From Prochlorococcus sp. AH-736-L23 (GTDB lineage: Bacteria > Cyanobacteriota > Cyanobacteriia > PCC-6307 > Cyanobiaceae), in the NCBI GenBank assembly GCA_028141225.1, contig JAOIPS010000004.1, positions 1 through 64,000 of the forward strand: a stretch of 64,000 nt of DNA. The letters are read 5' to 3'. Positions 10,327 to 21,105 of this stretch are shown one piece after another. The position numbers and the translations under genes were made by a program. The notes beneath the pieces were generated by a model. The model was given only the letters and a program-made list of their open reading frames with translations, searched no databases and was not told where the DNA came from. Positions within the stretch are counted from its first letter, which is position 1; every line of letters begins with the position of its first letter.

Positions 10327-11449
10327 TTATTCAATAGATTCATTAGAAGAAATATTCATACGTAATAATTCATGAATAAATGGGTCAAGTCCACCATCTA
10401 AAACACTATCTAACTCATTAGTCTCCTGCATAGTCCTAAGATCTTTTACCATTTGATAGGGATGGAAAACATAATTTCTTATTTGATTGCCCCATGCAGC
10501 TTCCACAATATCACCTTTAATATCAGCGACTTCAGCAGCTCGTTGTTCTTTAGCAATCACTAATAGTTTAGACTTTAAAAGTAACATAGCTTTTTCTTTA
10601 TTTTGTAATTGAGATCTTTCTTGAGTACATCTTACTGAAATCCCTGAAGGCAAATGAACAATTCTCACTGCTGTTTCTACTTTATTAACATTTTGTCCTC
10701 CAGCTCCACCGGATCTACTCGTTGTAATTTCTAAATCTTTTTCAGGTATATCAAGTGAAATATTATCATCTAATTTTGGCATAACCTCTACCCCAGCAAA
10801 GCTGGTTTGTCTTTTGCCATTGGCATTAAAAGGAGAAATTCTTACTAATCTATGAGTTCCTTTTTCATGTTGCAGATAGCCATATGCATATTTTCCATCA
10901 ATTTCAAACGTTACACTTTTAATACCTGCTTCTTCTCCTTGAGATAATTCATTAATGACAAGGCTCATTTGATTATTATCGGCCCATCTAGAGTACATTC
11001 TTAATAATATCTCTACCCAATCCTGCGCATCTGTTCCCCCCGCACCTGCGTTAATAGAAACTACTGCTCCTTCCTTATCGTATTCACCACATAACAATCT
11101 TTCAAATTCCCATTTATCCAAATTCTCTCTTAATTTCTTTAATCCCAGCTGAGATTCTAAAATCATTTCCTCTTCGGGTTCTAGAGAATAAAGCTCAAGA
11201 GAGGCATTAGCATCAGAAATAAAAGTTTTCCATTTATCTAACAATTCGAGTTGTGCTTTGACATCATCAAGGATTAACATTTGCTTTTTAGCTTCTTCTT
11301 GATTATCCCAAAATTCAGGCTGAGCAGAAATTTGCTCTAACTCTTTCCTTTTCGCTTTTAATCTTGGAACGTCAAAGACAATCCTGAGCATTACCCAGGC
11401 GCTCTGTTAGTTCCGAAAGATCTTTTTTGAAATCTGTAATATCTATCAA
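10327..11449 (-). CDS. prfB: Peptide chain release factor 2, with programmed +1 frameshift
   Basis: RF2 recognises UAA/UGA. The main frame has [20 protein letters not shown] (the GGQ motif) and [13 protein letters not shown]; the tripeptide anticodon region falls between. The ATG used by the track (11391) is not the family start. The upstream zero frame encodes [20 protein letters not shown]-type sequence from a TTG at 11449 and ends CTT TGA C. A +1 slip there joins it to [14 protein letters not shown], restoring the classic N-terminus. An annotation from 11391 would lose about 25 residues. It heads the prfB-DUF3285-ybeY-dgkA run and is divergent from grxC. Confidence 0.93.
11371..11377 (-). 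promoter_or_regulatory. RF2 autoregulatory +1 frameshift site (CTTTGAC)
   Basis: On the minus strand the sequence AGGATTGTCTTTGAC carries the slippery CTT followed by an in-frame TGA (11374-11372) and C, the exact E. coli prfB arrangement. A short purine-rich AGGA lies four bases before CTT and may play the stimulatory Shine-Dalgarno role, though it is weaker and differently spaced than AGGGGG in E. coli. Low RF2 is expected to favour slippage, giving feedback control; that is family knowledge. Confidence 0.9.
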
Positions 11450-11525
11450 AATAGAATTTAATCGTTATTTATAATCTAACAAGCACTTTTGTTTAATAGT
11501 ATAAACTAAGTATTATTTTAAAAAA

Positions 11526-11780
11526 ATGTCCAAAGTTGAAATTTATACTTGGCAATATTGCCCATTCTGTATTCGAGCAAAATCACTACTCAAGAAAAAA
11601 AATGTAAATTTTACAGAATATAAAATAGATGGCGACGAAGATGCCAGAGCATTGATGATTGAAAGAGCTGATGGTAGAAGAACTTTACCACAAATATTTA
11701 TAGATAATGAGGGTATCGGAGGCTGCGATGATCTCTACGCATTAGAAAATGAAAATAAATTAGAAGCATTATTAAACTAG
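11526..11780 (+). CDS. grxC: Glutaredoxin 3 type (dithiol)
   Basis: The 84-aa monothiol/dithiol exchange protein has the thioredoxin fold and the active site CPFCIRAK (CPxC, residues 12-15), [17 protein letters not shown] for glutathione binding, and a normal length. It uses glutathione to reduce disulfides or deglutathionylate proteins. The gene is immediately followed by gshB (5 bp gap), which makes its cosubstrate, so the pair is a functional operon. Confidence 0.95.
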   Translation: MSKVEIYTWQYCPFCIRAKSLLKKKNVNFTEYKIDGDEDARALMIERADGRRTLPQIFIDNEGIGGCDDLYALENENKLEALLN

Positions 11781-11785
11781 ATCTT

Positions 11786-12709
11786 ATGAAATTTCTATTC
11801 GTAATAGATCCAATTAAAAATATAAATCCCTTAAAAGATTCAACTGCTGCTTTAATGCAAGCATCATCAAAAAAAAATATTGAAATCTGGAGTTGTACTC
11901 CTCAAGACCTGGAAGCTAGAGGTGATGAAGTATGGGCATCTTCCGTAAAGGTTGAAGTAATTCCATGGATTTCTTTCAAAGAGAATGATTGCATACCTCT
12001 CGCCGAATTTAATTGCATTTGGATGAGAAAAGATCCTCCTGTAAATGAGGCTTATTTATATGCAACCCATCTTTTAGAAGTTGCCGAAAGAAAAGGAGTA
12101 AAAGTAATAAACAAACCCTCATCGTTAAGAGCATGGAATGAAAAGCTAGGTGCTTTAAGATACAGCCACTTAATGGCACCTACAATAGTTGCGAGTAAGG
12201 TAAAAGATCTTATTAATTTTGCAAATATAAATAATGAAGTAGTTATAAAACCTCTAGGAGGAAAAGGTGGTCAAGGTGTTATAAGGATAAATAAAAATTC
12301 TCCAGGAATTAAATCAATCATTGAATTAATCACTTCTCAAGAAGAATTACCCGTTATGATGCAAAAATTTATTCCTGAAGTCATAGAGGGTGATAAAAGA
12401 ATAATTATCGTAAACGGAGAAGCAATTGGATCAATAAATAGGATTCCTCAAGGAGGCGATTTTAGGAGTAATTTAGCGATGGGAGGCAAGGCTGAACCCA
12501 CATTATTAACAGAAAAAGAAAAAAGTATCTGCTCAGAATTATCTCAACACTTCAAAAATGAGGGTTTATTTTTTGTAGGTATTGATGTAATAAATGGAAT
12601 GCTTAGCGAGATTAATGTAACCAGTCCAACAGGTTTAAGAGAAATAGAAAATTTATCCAATAAAAATGTTTCAGAGGAAGTTATTGAAAAATTAGTAGAA
12701 ATTATCTAG
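11786..12709 (+). CDS. gshB: Glutathione synthetase
   Basis: This enzyme joins gamma-glutamylcysteine and glycine with ATP. The 307-aa ATP-grasp protein has [18 protein letters not shown] at the N-terminus, [43 protein letters not shown] and [19 protein letters not shown]. The N-terminus and length are typical. Its 3' end overlaps that of the convergent menF by 8 bp. Confidence 0.96.
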   Translation: MKFLFVIDPIKNINPLKDSTAALMQASSKKNIEIWSCTPQDLEARGDEVWASSVKVEVIPWISFKENDCIPLAEFNCIWMRKDPPVNEAYLYATHLLEVAERKGVKVINKPSSLRAWNEKLGALRYSHLMAPTIVASKVKDLINFANINNEVVIKPLGGKGGQGVIRINKNSPGIKSIIELITSQEELPVMMQKFIPEVIEGDKRIIIVNGEAIGSINRIPQGGDFRSNLAMGGKAEPTLLTEKEKSICSELSQHFKNEGLFFVGIDVINGMLSEINVTSPTGLREIENLSNKNVSEEVIEKLVEII

Positions 12710-14114
12710 GGTTTTTAGCGCAAAATATCTGTTTTACTATAGATTCAAATTTTAATTTAATCTCATCTATTTCTTTCTCTAAAACGGAGCCAGAAACTAT
12801 ACCTGAACCTGCAGTAAATTCAATATTTTCTTCAATACATCTTGCGCCTCTTATTGCCAAAAGAAATGAAGCATTACCTGATGAATCAACCCAACCCATT
12901 GGAGAAGCATAATTTCCTCTAGGAAAAGACTCAAGAGTGTTTATCCAATCCAATGCTGCATTTTTTGGGTATCCACAAACAGCTGGAGATGGATGTAAGT
13001 TTTTAAGCAATTCAAAAGGACAAATATTTTCAACTTTAGAGAAAATGAGTGTTTGCAAATGAGAAATATCTCCAAATGAATTTACCTTGATATCACTTTT
13101 TTTAAAGTTTGTTATTTTTGAAACTTCTAAAGATTTAATCAAATGTTGTATTACATAATTATGTTCCTTTAAGTCTTTAGTACTTTTTAGGAGTTTCTTA
13201 AAATTTGAATTAGTAGAGATAGTTCCAGCAAGAGCCTCTAAAGTTAAATTAGGTTTAGAGAAAGAAAATAATTTTTCTGGAGATGCTCCAAACAAAATAT
13301 CCTTACTATTTCTTTTCCAAACGTATCTACATGTATTTGGTTGCTTCTTTTTAAATCTTTTTAAAATTTCTACTAAATCTAATTTATTTTTAAGTTTTAT
13401 TTTAATCCTATTCGCTAAAACTATCTTTTCGAGAATATCTTTCTCTACTAATTGAATTCCTCTATTTACTACTTTTTTCATGTTTGTTTTAGAAGTTTCT
13501 AAGGAGCGTGAGAAATCATCAATAAAAGGGGAATCAAAACTAGTTTTTAAGCCAGATGATTTTATTAATTCTGAGCCAGAATTAATAACTTGATTTCTAA
13601 TTGTCCATATTTCTTCAATTAATCTTCTTAATGATGATTTACCTTCAACATGACCATTGATTCTTAACCAGCAATTCTTGCCACTTTTAGTAATTATTAT
13701 TTTTGGCAAAATTGCTTCCAAACTAGGGATATCTGAAGATAAATTCTTATTATTCAAATTTTCAGAGAAAGAAAATAAATAAATTATTTTTGAAAGTGCA
13801 GAATTATGCGATTCATTAGTTAAGTTAATTAAATTTTTAAAATTCTCAGAATTAAACTCTTTTGCTACCTCAAATCTTTTTGGGCCATCCAAAGTAACAT
13901 ATTTACACTTCTCGAAAGCTATATATGAAATGCCATCAGATTCCTCCCAAAATGAAGAAAACGGATATTGATTTATTAACAATTCATAAACTTGAAATAA
14001 ATCAATACAAGGAATCTCAACACAAATACTTACTAATCCAGAATTTTCAACTTTCTTATCGAAAGAGGAAAATACATCTTTTAAAAAATCTGTTAAGTTT
14101 AAATCATTTTTCAT
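12702..14114 (-). CDS. menF: Isochorismate synthase
   Basis: This enzyme converts chorismate to isochorismate, the first step towards phylloquinone (vitamin K1). It belongs to the chorismate-utilising family; the C-terminal catalytic part has [42 protein letters not shown] and [11 protein letters not shown]. The 470-aa length is usual for MenF. It is transcribed away from menA-menC-menE (102 bp between starts of menF and menA), so the pathway is organised as a divergent cluster. Confidence 0.92.
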   Translation of the reverse strand: MKNDLNLTDFLKDVFSSFDKKVENSGLVSICVEIPCIDLFQVYELLINQYPFSSFWEESDGISYIAFEKCKYVTLDGPKRFEVAKEFNSENFKNLINLTNESHNSALSKIIYLFSFSENLNNKNLSSDIPSLEAILPKIIITKSGKNCWLRINGHVEGKSSLRRLIEEIWTIRNQVINSGSELIKSSGLKTSFDSPFIDDFSRSLETSKTNMKKVVNRGIQLVEKDILEKIVLANRIKIKLKNKLDLVEILKRFKKKQPNTCRYVWKRNSKDILFGASPEKLFSFSKPNLTLEALAGTISTNSNFKKLLKSTKDLKEHNYVIQHLIKSLEVSKITNFKKSDIKVNSFGDISHLQTLIFSKVENICPFELLKNLHPSPAVCGYPKNAALDWINTLESFPRGNYASPMGWVDSSGNASFLLAIRGARCIEENIEFTAGSGIVSGSVLEKEIDEIKLKFESIVKQIFCAKNPR

Positions 14115-14215
14115 TACTTATTGAAAATAACTAAAAATGATGCAATAAAGTAAAAAATGTAACTCAATTTATAAACTACATCCAATAATTATCTAATTTT
14201 GCGTGTTAATTAAAA

Positions 14216-15133
14216 ATGGACGAAGATAAAAAAAAATTATGGAAAAAAGCAATAAAATGGCCTCTTTATTCTGTGGCCATACTTCCAGTTTTAATAACAG
14301 GGGCTTACTTGCTCAATCAATATGAAGAGGTAAAAATTTATAATTTGATTTCATTTACTTTAGCTGCAATTTTGATATTACTTTGGGAAAATCTAACTAA
14401 TGATTTATACGACGCAGAAACAGGAATCGATGAATTTAAATTCCATTCAATTGTAAATCTTGTAAAAAATAAAAAAATAATTTCATTTATTGCATATACA
14501 TCTTTAGTTATTGGTTTATTAATAATTTTAATTATTTCAGTATCAACAAGTATAAACATTTTTATTTTGGTGGCAGCTTGCTGCTTCTTAGGATACTTAT
14601 ATCAAGGTCCTCCTTTTAGATTAGGCTATCAAGGTTTAGGAGAACCATTATGCTGGCTTGCATTTGGACCTTTTGCGTACTCTTCAGTCTTAATTGCGTT
14701 AAATCCGTCTAATATTTACTTCGAAGATATTCCATGGAAAGTTTCTTTATTACTTGGTTCGGGACCTTCCTTGGCAACAACTCTTGTGTTATTTTGTTCC
14801 CATTTTCATCAAATTTCTGAAGATAAAAAGCATGGGAAAAATTCACCTTTAGTTCGCTTAGGGGCAAAAAAAGGTTCTCAATTTGTGCCTTGGATAATTT
14901 TTACAATATATATTTTTCAACTTTTCACAATAGTTTATGGATTTATTCCAGTTTTTTGTATCCTTTATTTGCTTAGTTTCCCTCAAGCAACAAGACTTAT
15001 AAATTTATTAAAATCTTCGTATGCAAAACCTTCTGCAATAAAAAATTGCAAATTCATCGCAATAAAATTTCAAACTCTTAATGGAATTGGTTTAATCACA
15101 GGATTAATATTTAATTACTTGCTAAATAAATGA
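14216..15133 (+). CDS. menA: 1,4-dihydroxy-2-naphthoate phytyltransferase
   Basis: This integral membrane UbiA-family prenyltransferase attaches a phytyl chain to DHNA in phylloquinone synthesis. The first aspartate motif is NDLYDAETGID (about residues 61-71), within WENLTNDLYD. Eight or so hydrophobic segments span the 305 residues, and GYLYQGPPFRLGYQGLGE is typical of MenA. It overlaps menC by 4 bp (ATGA), making a menA-menC-menE operon. Confidence 0.93.
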   Translation: MDEDKKKLWKKAIKWPLYSVAILPVLITGAYLLNQYEEVKIYNLISFTLAAILILLWENLTNDLYDAETGIDEFKFHSIVNLVKNKKIISFIAYTSLVIGLLIILIISVSTSINIFILVAACCFLGYLYQGPPFRLGYQGLGEPLCWLAFGPFAYSSVLIALNPSNIYFEDIPWKVSLLLGSGPSLATTLVLFCSHFHQISEDKKHGKNSPLVRLGAKKGSQFVPWIIFTIYIFQLFTIVYGFIPVFCILYLLSFPQATRLINLLKSSYAKPSAIKNCKFIAIKFQTLNGIGLITGLIFNYLLNK

Positions 15134-16095
15134 ACTTAATATTTCAAAAAAAATCTTATAGCTTTAAGTTATCGGCCAAAGTAGAAAATTCTAAAACCAA
15201 TTACCATACAAAATCCGGTTGGATAATTAAATTAATAGGTAATGATAAAAAAATAGGGTTTGGAGAAGTTTCACCGCTACATAAAAAAGACTTAAAAAAG
15301 TGTGCGAAACAACTAGATATGATCCCTGAGTATATAGAGGAATTTAATTTATCTGAGCAAATAAATATTTTTCACCCATGCATTCAATCTGCAATAAATT
15401 CTGCATTAGCTGAGATTAATGGAAAAATAATTTTTAAAGAAAACTACTACTTTGATGAAATTGGTAAAACAGCCATATTGTTAAATCATGAAAATGTAGT
15501 TTCAGATCTAAATGATATTAAAAAAAGACATTGTGATATTGGAAAATCATTAACCTTAAAATGGAAAGTAGCACTAAAAAATAACCATGAGGAAGAAGCA
15601 AAATTAGAAGAAATTTTAAGCAAAATAGGTAATAATATTAAGTTAAGAATAGATGCTAATGGTTCTTGGGGGAGAGAGATAGCTAATAGATGGGCTGATA
15701 TTTTGAAAGATAATAAAAATATAGATTGGTTAGAACAACCTCTCTGTGTTGATGATATTGATGGACTGACAGAACTAAACAAAAAAATTCCAATAGCTTT
15801 AGACGAATCACTTTTAAAATTTCCAACTTTGATTGATGAGTGGAAGGGTTGGCAAATTAGAAGGCCTTCTCAAGAAAATAATCCAGTTAAGCTTTTAAGA
15901 GAATTAGAAAATAAAAAAGCTTTAATATCTATAAGTACCTCATTTGAAACTGGAATAGGAAAGAGATGGCTCCATCATTTATCTTCTCTACAATTACAAG
16001 GACCAACACCAAAAGTTCCTGGTTTAGCAATGAATAAATTCCCTAATTCATTTCTATTTTTAAATGAAGCAAAAACGATATGGGATCAACTATGA
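15130..16095 (+). CDS. menC: o-Succinylbenzoate synthase
   Basis: This enolase-superfamily enzyme dehydrates SHCHC to o-succinylbenzoate. It shows the catalytic Lys motif (LKWKVAL), metal ligands in RIDANGSWG, WLEQPL and ALDESLL, and a C-terminal ISTSFETGIG. At 321 aa it is normal for MenC. The ATG overlaps the menA stop by 4 bp and its own stop overlaps the menE start. Confidence 0.93.
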   Translation: MNLIFQKKSYSFKLSAKVENSKTNYHTKSGWIIKLIGNDKKIGFGEVSPLHKKDLKKCAKQLDMIPEYIEEFNLSEQINIFHPCIQSAINSALAEINGKIIFKENYYFDEIGKTAILLNHENVVSDLNDIKKRHCDIGKSLTLKWKVALKNNHEEEAKLEEILSKIGNNIKLRIDANGSWGREIANRWADILKDNKNIDWLEQPLCVDDIDGLTELNKKIPIALDESLLKFPTLIDEWKGWQIRRPSQENNPVKLLRELENKKALISISTSFETGIGKRWLHHLSSLQLQGPTPKVPGLAMNKFPNSFLFLNEAKTIWDQL

Positions 16096-17294
16096 AAAAT
16101 AAAATTCATACTATTGAAGTTGAAAATAACGAAACTCAATCTGTAGAAAAAATTATTGAAAAAATTAGAGATAATAAAATTATTTATGTAAAAAACAAAT
16201 TTTATGAAGACAAAGATGTATTAGATTCAATTACTGAAAATGGGCCAGCAATTATCTTAAACAGTAGTGGGAGTTCTGGAAAACCGAGACAATGTTTTCA
16301 CCATTTAAATAATCTTAAATTATCTGCAACTACATCAGGTCAATGGCTAATAGAGCAAGGATTTGAATTACAAAACTGCTTAATTTTAAATACTTTACCC
16401 CTGAACCATATAAGTGGATTAATGCCAATTTTTAGAAGTCAAACTTGGGGATGTGATTGTATTAATATTTCTCCGAATTTGATAAAAAAAACTCGAGAAC
16501 TTTTACTTTTCACAATTAAATTTAAAAAAAACAAAAAACACTTGATTACATCATTAGTACCTACCCAATTACAAAGACTTTTAGCTCAAAAAGATGGAAT
16601 TAGTTGGCTAAAAATTTTTGATCTAATTTGGGTAGGTGGAGCTTCAATTTCAGACGAAACTGCAGAACAATGTATAAAAGAAAAAATAAAATTAGCACCT
16701 TGCTACGGCGCAACTGAAACAGCAGCAATGGTTACGAGTTTAAAACCAAAAGAATTCTTAATGGGTTTTAAAAATGTTGGAGAAATACTACCTGATACAA
16801 AAATAAGAATTAACGCACAAGGATTAATCGAAATAAAATCAGCCAGAATTGGAATCGAAATAATAGACTCTTTAAAAACTGAAAATTTCAAAAATAAAAA
16901 TGGGTGGTGGCAAACAAGTGATTTAGGTGAAATTAAGCAAATCAATAATTCTTACTATTTAGAATTTGTTGGAAGAAGTGATAATGCCTTTAATTCAGGA
17001 GGAGAAGTTGTTTTCCCTGAAGTAATTGAATCTAGATTAAATGATTTCATTATGAAAGAAAATATCCCAATTAATAAATTTAATATTGCGAAAGTATCTA
17101 ACAAATTATGGGGAAATAAAATTAAAGTAATAGTTGAATTTAGAGAACTTACAAATGATAAAAATATTGAAATTTATTTAAATTTATTAAAAAATTTTTC
17201 TCAAAGTTGGCCTAAACATGAAAAGCCTGAAAAGTGGATTGTTAAAAACAAAAATAGCATTACAGAAAAAATAAACTATAAATTTAAAAAATAA
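16092..17294 (+). CDS. menE: o-Succinylbenzoate-CoA ligase
   Basis: This acyl-CoA synthetase activates OSB with CoA and ATP. Motifs are ILNSSGSSGKPRQ (P-loop A3), YGATETAAMV (A5) and WWQTSDLGEI (A7). It is about 400 aa, somewhat shorter than many MenE. The track starts at 16080 (MGSTMKNK). I prefer the ATG at 16092, because it forms a 4-bp ATGA overlap with the menC stop, like menA/menC; this is inference. It completes the men operon here. MenD, MenH and MenB are not in the window. Confidence 0.9.
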   Translation: MKNKIHTIEVENNETQSVEKIIEKIRDNKIIYVKNKFYEDKDVLDSITENGPAIILNSSGSSGKPRQCFHHLNNLKLSATTSGQWLIEQGFELQNCLILNTLPLNHISGLMPIFRSQTWGCDCINISPNLIKKTRELLLFTIKFKKNKKHLITSLVPTQLQRLLAQKDGISWLKIFDLIWVGGASISDETAEQCIKEKIKLAPCYGATETAAMVTSLKPKEFLMGFKNVGEILPDTKIRINAQGLIEIKSARIGIEIIDSLKTENFKNKNGWWQTSDLGEIKQINNSYYLEFVGRSDNAFNSGGEVVFPEVIESRLNDFIMKENIPINKFNIAKVSNKLWGNKIKVIVEFRELTNDKNIEIYLNLLKNFSQSWPKHEKPEKWIVKNKNSITEKINYKFKK

Positions 17295-17297
17295 TAA

Positions 17298-17759
<462 letters not shown>

Positions 17760-18947
17760 TTATCTATCAACAGATCCCATAATGACATCTATTGAACCAA
17801 GGATTGCCATAATATCGGCGATTTTGGCACCTTTAAGAATATGAGGCAATATTTGCAGATTATTTAAATCAGCTGCTCTGATTTTAAATCTCCATGGGGT
17901 AACTTCATTATTTCCTTGAATAAATACACCTATTTCTCCTTTGCCGGACTCTAATCTTGTATATAATTCTCCGTTAGGAATTTTAAAAGTTGGAGCAACC
18001 TTCTTAGCTACATATTGGTAGTCAATACCAAATATTTCACTTTTCTTATCTTCAGTCGACATTCTTTGAGCTTCTAAATTTTCTGTTGGACCTCCTGGAA
18101 TCATTTTGCAGGCTTGGCGAATGATGCTTAGTGATTGTCTCATCTCTTCAACTCTTACTCGATATCTCGCATAACAATCTCCTTCTTTTTCCGAAGCAAT
18201 CTGCCAATCAAAATCGTCATAACATTCATAACTATCGACTTTCCTTAAATCCCAGGAAACTCCAGAAGCTCTAAGCATTGGACCAGACAAAGACCAATTA
18301 ATTGCCTGGTCTCTTTGTATTGTTCCTAGACCTTCAATTCTTTTTCTGAAAATTGGATTATTTGTAATTAATTTTTCGTATTCATCTATCTTAGGACCAA
18401 ACCAATCGCAAAAGTCTATACATTTTTCTAACCATCCGTATGGGAGATCACATGCGACACCGCCTATCCTAAAGAAATTATTATTTATTAGCCTTTGTCC
18501 AGTAGCAGCTTCCCATAGATCATAGATCATCTCTCTTTCTCTAAAAATATAGAAAAATGGAGTTTGAGCTCCTACGTCTGCTAAAAAGGGACCAAGCCAT
18601 AAAAGATGATTAGCAATACGATTAAGTTCGAGCATAAGAACTCTGATGTAACTAGCTCTTTTGGGAACTGGAATATTAGCTAATCTTTCAGGAGCATTTA
18701 CTACAATAGCTTCATAAAACATTCCTGCTGCATAATCCATTCTGCTTACATAAGGGACATACATTACATTTGTTCTATTTTCAGCTATCTTTTCCATTCC
18801 TCTATGTAAATATCCAATTACTGGCTCACAATCAATGACATTCTCACCATCAAGAGTTACAACTAACCTTAAAACCCCATGCATTGAGGGATGGTGAGGG
18901 CCAAAATTGACCACCATTGGTTCTGTTCTAGTCTCTAGCTGAGCCAT
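17760..18947 (-). CDS. ndhH: NAD(P)H-quinone oxidoreductase subunit H
   Basis: NdhH is the 49-kDa subunit of the hydrophilic arm of NDH-1 (NuoD homologue), lining the quinone site. The 395-aa length is normal. Visible are [49 protein letters not shown] and the C-terminal [17 protein letters not shown]. It is separated from the ndhA-I-G-E operon. It is divergent from rsmH with only 38 bp between starts. Confidence 0.97.
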   Translation of the reverse strand: MAQLETRTEPMVVNFGPHHPSMHGVLRLVVTLDGENVIDCEPVIGYLHRGMEKIAENRTNVMYVPYVSRMDYAAGMFYEAIVVNAPERLANIPVPKRASYIRVLMLELNRIANHLLWLGPFLADVGAQTPFFYIFREREMIYDLWEAATGQRLINNNFFRIGGVACDLPYGWLEKCIDFCDWFGPKIDEYEKLITNNPIFRKRIEGLGTIQRDQAINWSLSGPMLRASGVSWDLRKVDSYECYDDFDWQIASEKEGDCYARYRVRVEEMRQSLSIIRQACKMIPGGPTENLEAQRMSTEDKKSEIFGIDYQYVAKKVAPTFKIPNGELYTRLESGKGEIGVFIQGNNEVTPWRFKIRAADLNNLQILPHILKGAKIADIMAILGSIDVIMGSVDR

Positions 18948-18985
18948 TCGAAATTTAACTTCTAAATAAATCTTAGTCGAAAGTT

Positions 18986-19888
18986 ATGCAAACTGACCTA
19001 TCTGATTCATCTTTTTTCAATCATCAATCAGTTATGACAGATGAAATTATGGCCTCATTAGAGCATTACCCACTTATACATAACAATCAACTTAAGGGAA
19101 TAGACGCAACTTTAGGCGGAGGCGGTCACTCTTATCATTTATTGAGAAAATATTCAGATTTAAATATAATTGGACTTGATCAAGATCCATTCGCAAGAAA
19201 ATCAGCATCAAAAAAACTTGATGAGTTTAAAAGTAGGATTGATATAAAGGCTTCAAATTTTGCGGATTTTGTACCAAAAGAAAAAGTTTCTTTTGTGATT
19301 GCAGATCTTGGAGTAAATAGTAACCAAATTGATAACCCTAAAAGAGGATTTAGTTTCCAAAAAGATGGTCCGCTTGATATGCGTATGAATCCTTTTCTTG
19401 ATATAGATGCAGAGAAATTAATTGAGACTTTAAATGAAAAAGATCTAGCTAACTTAATCTATAAATATGGAGATGAGAGATTATCAAGAAAGATTGCTAG
19501 AAAAATAAAATTGGATTTGAAGGAAAATGGGAAGTATTCTGGGACAAAAGAGTTAGCTTACTCTATTGCAGGCTGTTTCCCACCAAAACAAAGATATAAA
19601 AAAATACATCCAGCAACAAGAACATTTCAAGCACTAAGAATTGCTGTTAATAAAGAAATTGAAGTATTAGAAAAATTTTTGCAAGTTGTACCTGAATGGC
19701 TTCTGCCAGGGGGTATTATTTCTATTATTAGTTTTCATTCCCTTGAGGATAGGTTAGTTAAAAGTTGTTTTAAGAATGATCAAAGACTAAAAAACCTTAC
19801 AAAAAAGCCAATAACTCCCTCCAAACAAGAAGTCGAACTAAATAAAAGAGCTAGAAGTGGAAAATTAAGAATTGCTCAATTAAATTAA
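18986..19888 (+). CDS. rsmH: 16S rRNA m4C1402 methyltransferase RsmH
   Basis: This SAM-dependent enzyme methylates N4 of C1402 in 16S rRNA. The 300-aa protein shows HQSVMTDEIMASL, GIDATLGGGGHS (SAM-binding), DLGVNSNQIDNPKRGFSF, HPATRTFQALRIAVN and IISFHSLEDRLVK, all RsmH hallmarks. In many bacteria it opens the dcw cell-division cluster, but here no division gene follows, as is usual in cyanobacteria. Confidence 0.96.
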   Translation: MQTDLSDSSFFNHQSVMTDEIMASLEHYPLIHNNQLKGIDATLGGGGHSYHLLRKYSDLNIIGLDQDPFARKSASKKLDEFKSRIDIKASNFADFVPKEKVSFVIADLGVNSNQIDNPKRGFSFQKDGPLDMRMNPFLDIDAEKLIETLNEKDLANLIYKYGDERLSRKIARKIKLDLKENGKYSGTKELAYSIAGCFPPKQRYKKIHPATRTFQALRIAVNKEIEVLEKFLQVVPEWLLPGGIISIISFHSLEDRLVKSCFKNDQRLKNLTKKPITPSKQEVELNKRARSGKLRIAQLN

Positions 19889-19901
19889 AAGTCAATAATT
19901 G

Positions 19902-21047
19902 TTATCGTAATAATCTGATCGTATCTGTAAGAATATGAATTGCTTGTTTTATATCTTTTGAATTAGTATTTAATCCAATACTTAACCTTATTGAAGATTC
20001 TGCTTCTTTAATAGATCTTCCTAAGGCTAGTAAAACATGAGATGGTTCACCATTACTACATGCAGATCCAGTAGAGCAAATTATTTTAGATTTTAAAAGT
20101 TTATGAAACTTTGCTCCGTTTAAATCCAATACAGTCAAATTTAAATTGTGAGGTAATCTTTTTTCTATGGAGCCATTAATTAATAAACCAGAATTATTTT
20201 TTAACAACCCTTCTAAAAGGGTATTTCTATGAAAAAGTAATTTCTCAGCATTATTTTTTTGATTAAAAACTGCTATCTCTATTGCTTTAGCAAAGCCAAC
20301 TACTAAAGGCAGCGGTAATGTGCCAGACCTGAGACCATACTCCTGACCTCCTCCAACAATTAAAGGCTCAAGATTAATTTCTTCATCAAGCAAAAGAAGT
20401 CCTATCCCTTTAGGACCATATATTTTATGAGAACTCATCGTTATCATGTTTACATCTGATAAAAGATTGTCTAACGCCATATAACCTAAACATTGTGCAA
20501 AATCAGAGTGAAATATTATTTCTCTCGATTTACATATTTTTGCAATATTTTCTATTGGCTGAATAACTCCTATTTCGTTATTTGCCAACATGACACTAAC
20601 TAGAAATGTATCATCTCTTATATTTTTTTTGAATAGTTCTTCTGAAATTAAGCCATCTTTCTCAGGATTAATTTCTGTAACCATAAATCCCTCTTTTTTT
20701 AGTTGGTTTAAGGGCTCCAAAACAGCTTTATGCTCAGTTTTTAAGGTAATAATATGTCCATAATTTCCTGTTTTTTTATAGAAATTTCTAGCAAAACCTA
20801 ATAAGGCTAGGTTATTAGATTCAGTTGCTCCACTTGTAAAAATAATTTTTTTATTCTTAAGAAATAAACTTTGTTCTATTTTTTCTCTTGAGGCTTCCAA
20901 TATAGCGCTTGCGTTAATCCCAGCCAAATTAGATTTGCTTGCAGGGTTAGAAAATATCTCACTCCAAAAAGGTTTCATAGAATCAACGACATCTTTAGAG
21001 CAAGGAGTCGAAGATTGATAGTCTAGTAGTATGGGAGTTGATAGCAT
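19902..21047 (-). CDS. iscS: Cysteine desulfurase (IscS/NifS type)
   Basis: This PLP enzyme removes sulfur from cysteine for Fe-S clusters and tRNA thiolation. The 381-aa protein has SGATESNNLALLG, HSDFAQCLGY, the PLP-Lys motif MSSHKIYGPKGIG and the active cysteine in STGSACSNGEPSHVL, typical of group I (IscS/NifS). No iscU-like scaffold or other Fe-S gene lies beside it, so the specific partner is not visible. Confidence 0.94.
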   Translation of the reverse strand: MLSTPILLDYQSSTPCSKDVVDSMKPFWSEIFSNPASKSNLAGINASAILEASREKIEQSLFLKNKKIIFTSGATESNNLALLGFARNFYKKTGNYGHIITLKTEHKAVLEPLNQLKKEGFMVTEINPEKDGLISEELFKKNIRDDTFLVSVMLANNEIGVIQPIENIAKICKSREIIFHSDFAQCLGYMALDNLLSDVNMITMSSHKIYGPKGIGLLLLDEEINLEPLIVGGGQEYGLRSGTLPLPLVVGFAKAIEIAVFNQKNNAEKLLFHRNTLLEGLLKNNSGLLINGSIEKRLPHNLNLTVLDLNGAKFHKLLKSKIICSTGSACSNGEPSHVLLALGRSIKEAESSIRLSIGLNTNSKDIKQAIHILTDTIRLLR

Positions 21048-21105
21048 TATGTTTAGTATATAAAATTCTATTTATTACTAGAAAATCAAATTAAAGAATT
21101 AAAAA

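Noticed and set aside
13925-14134. 69-aa plus ORF antisense to menF
   Set aside because: Shadow ORF; the menF frame has full family motifs and the antisense product has no sensible features.
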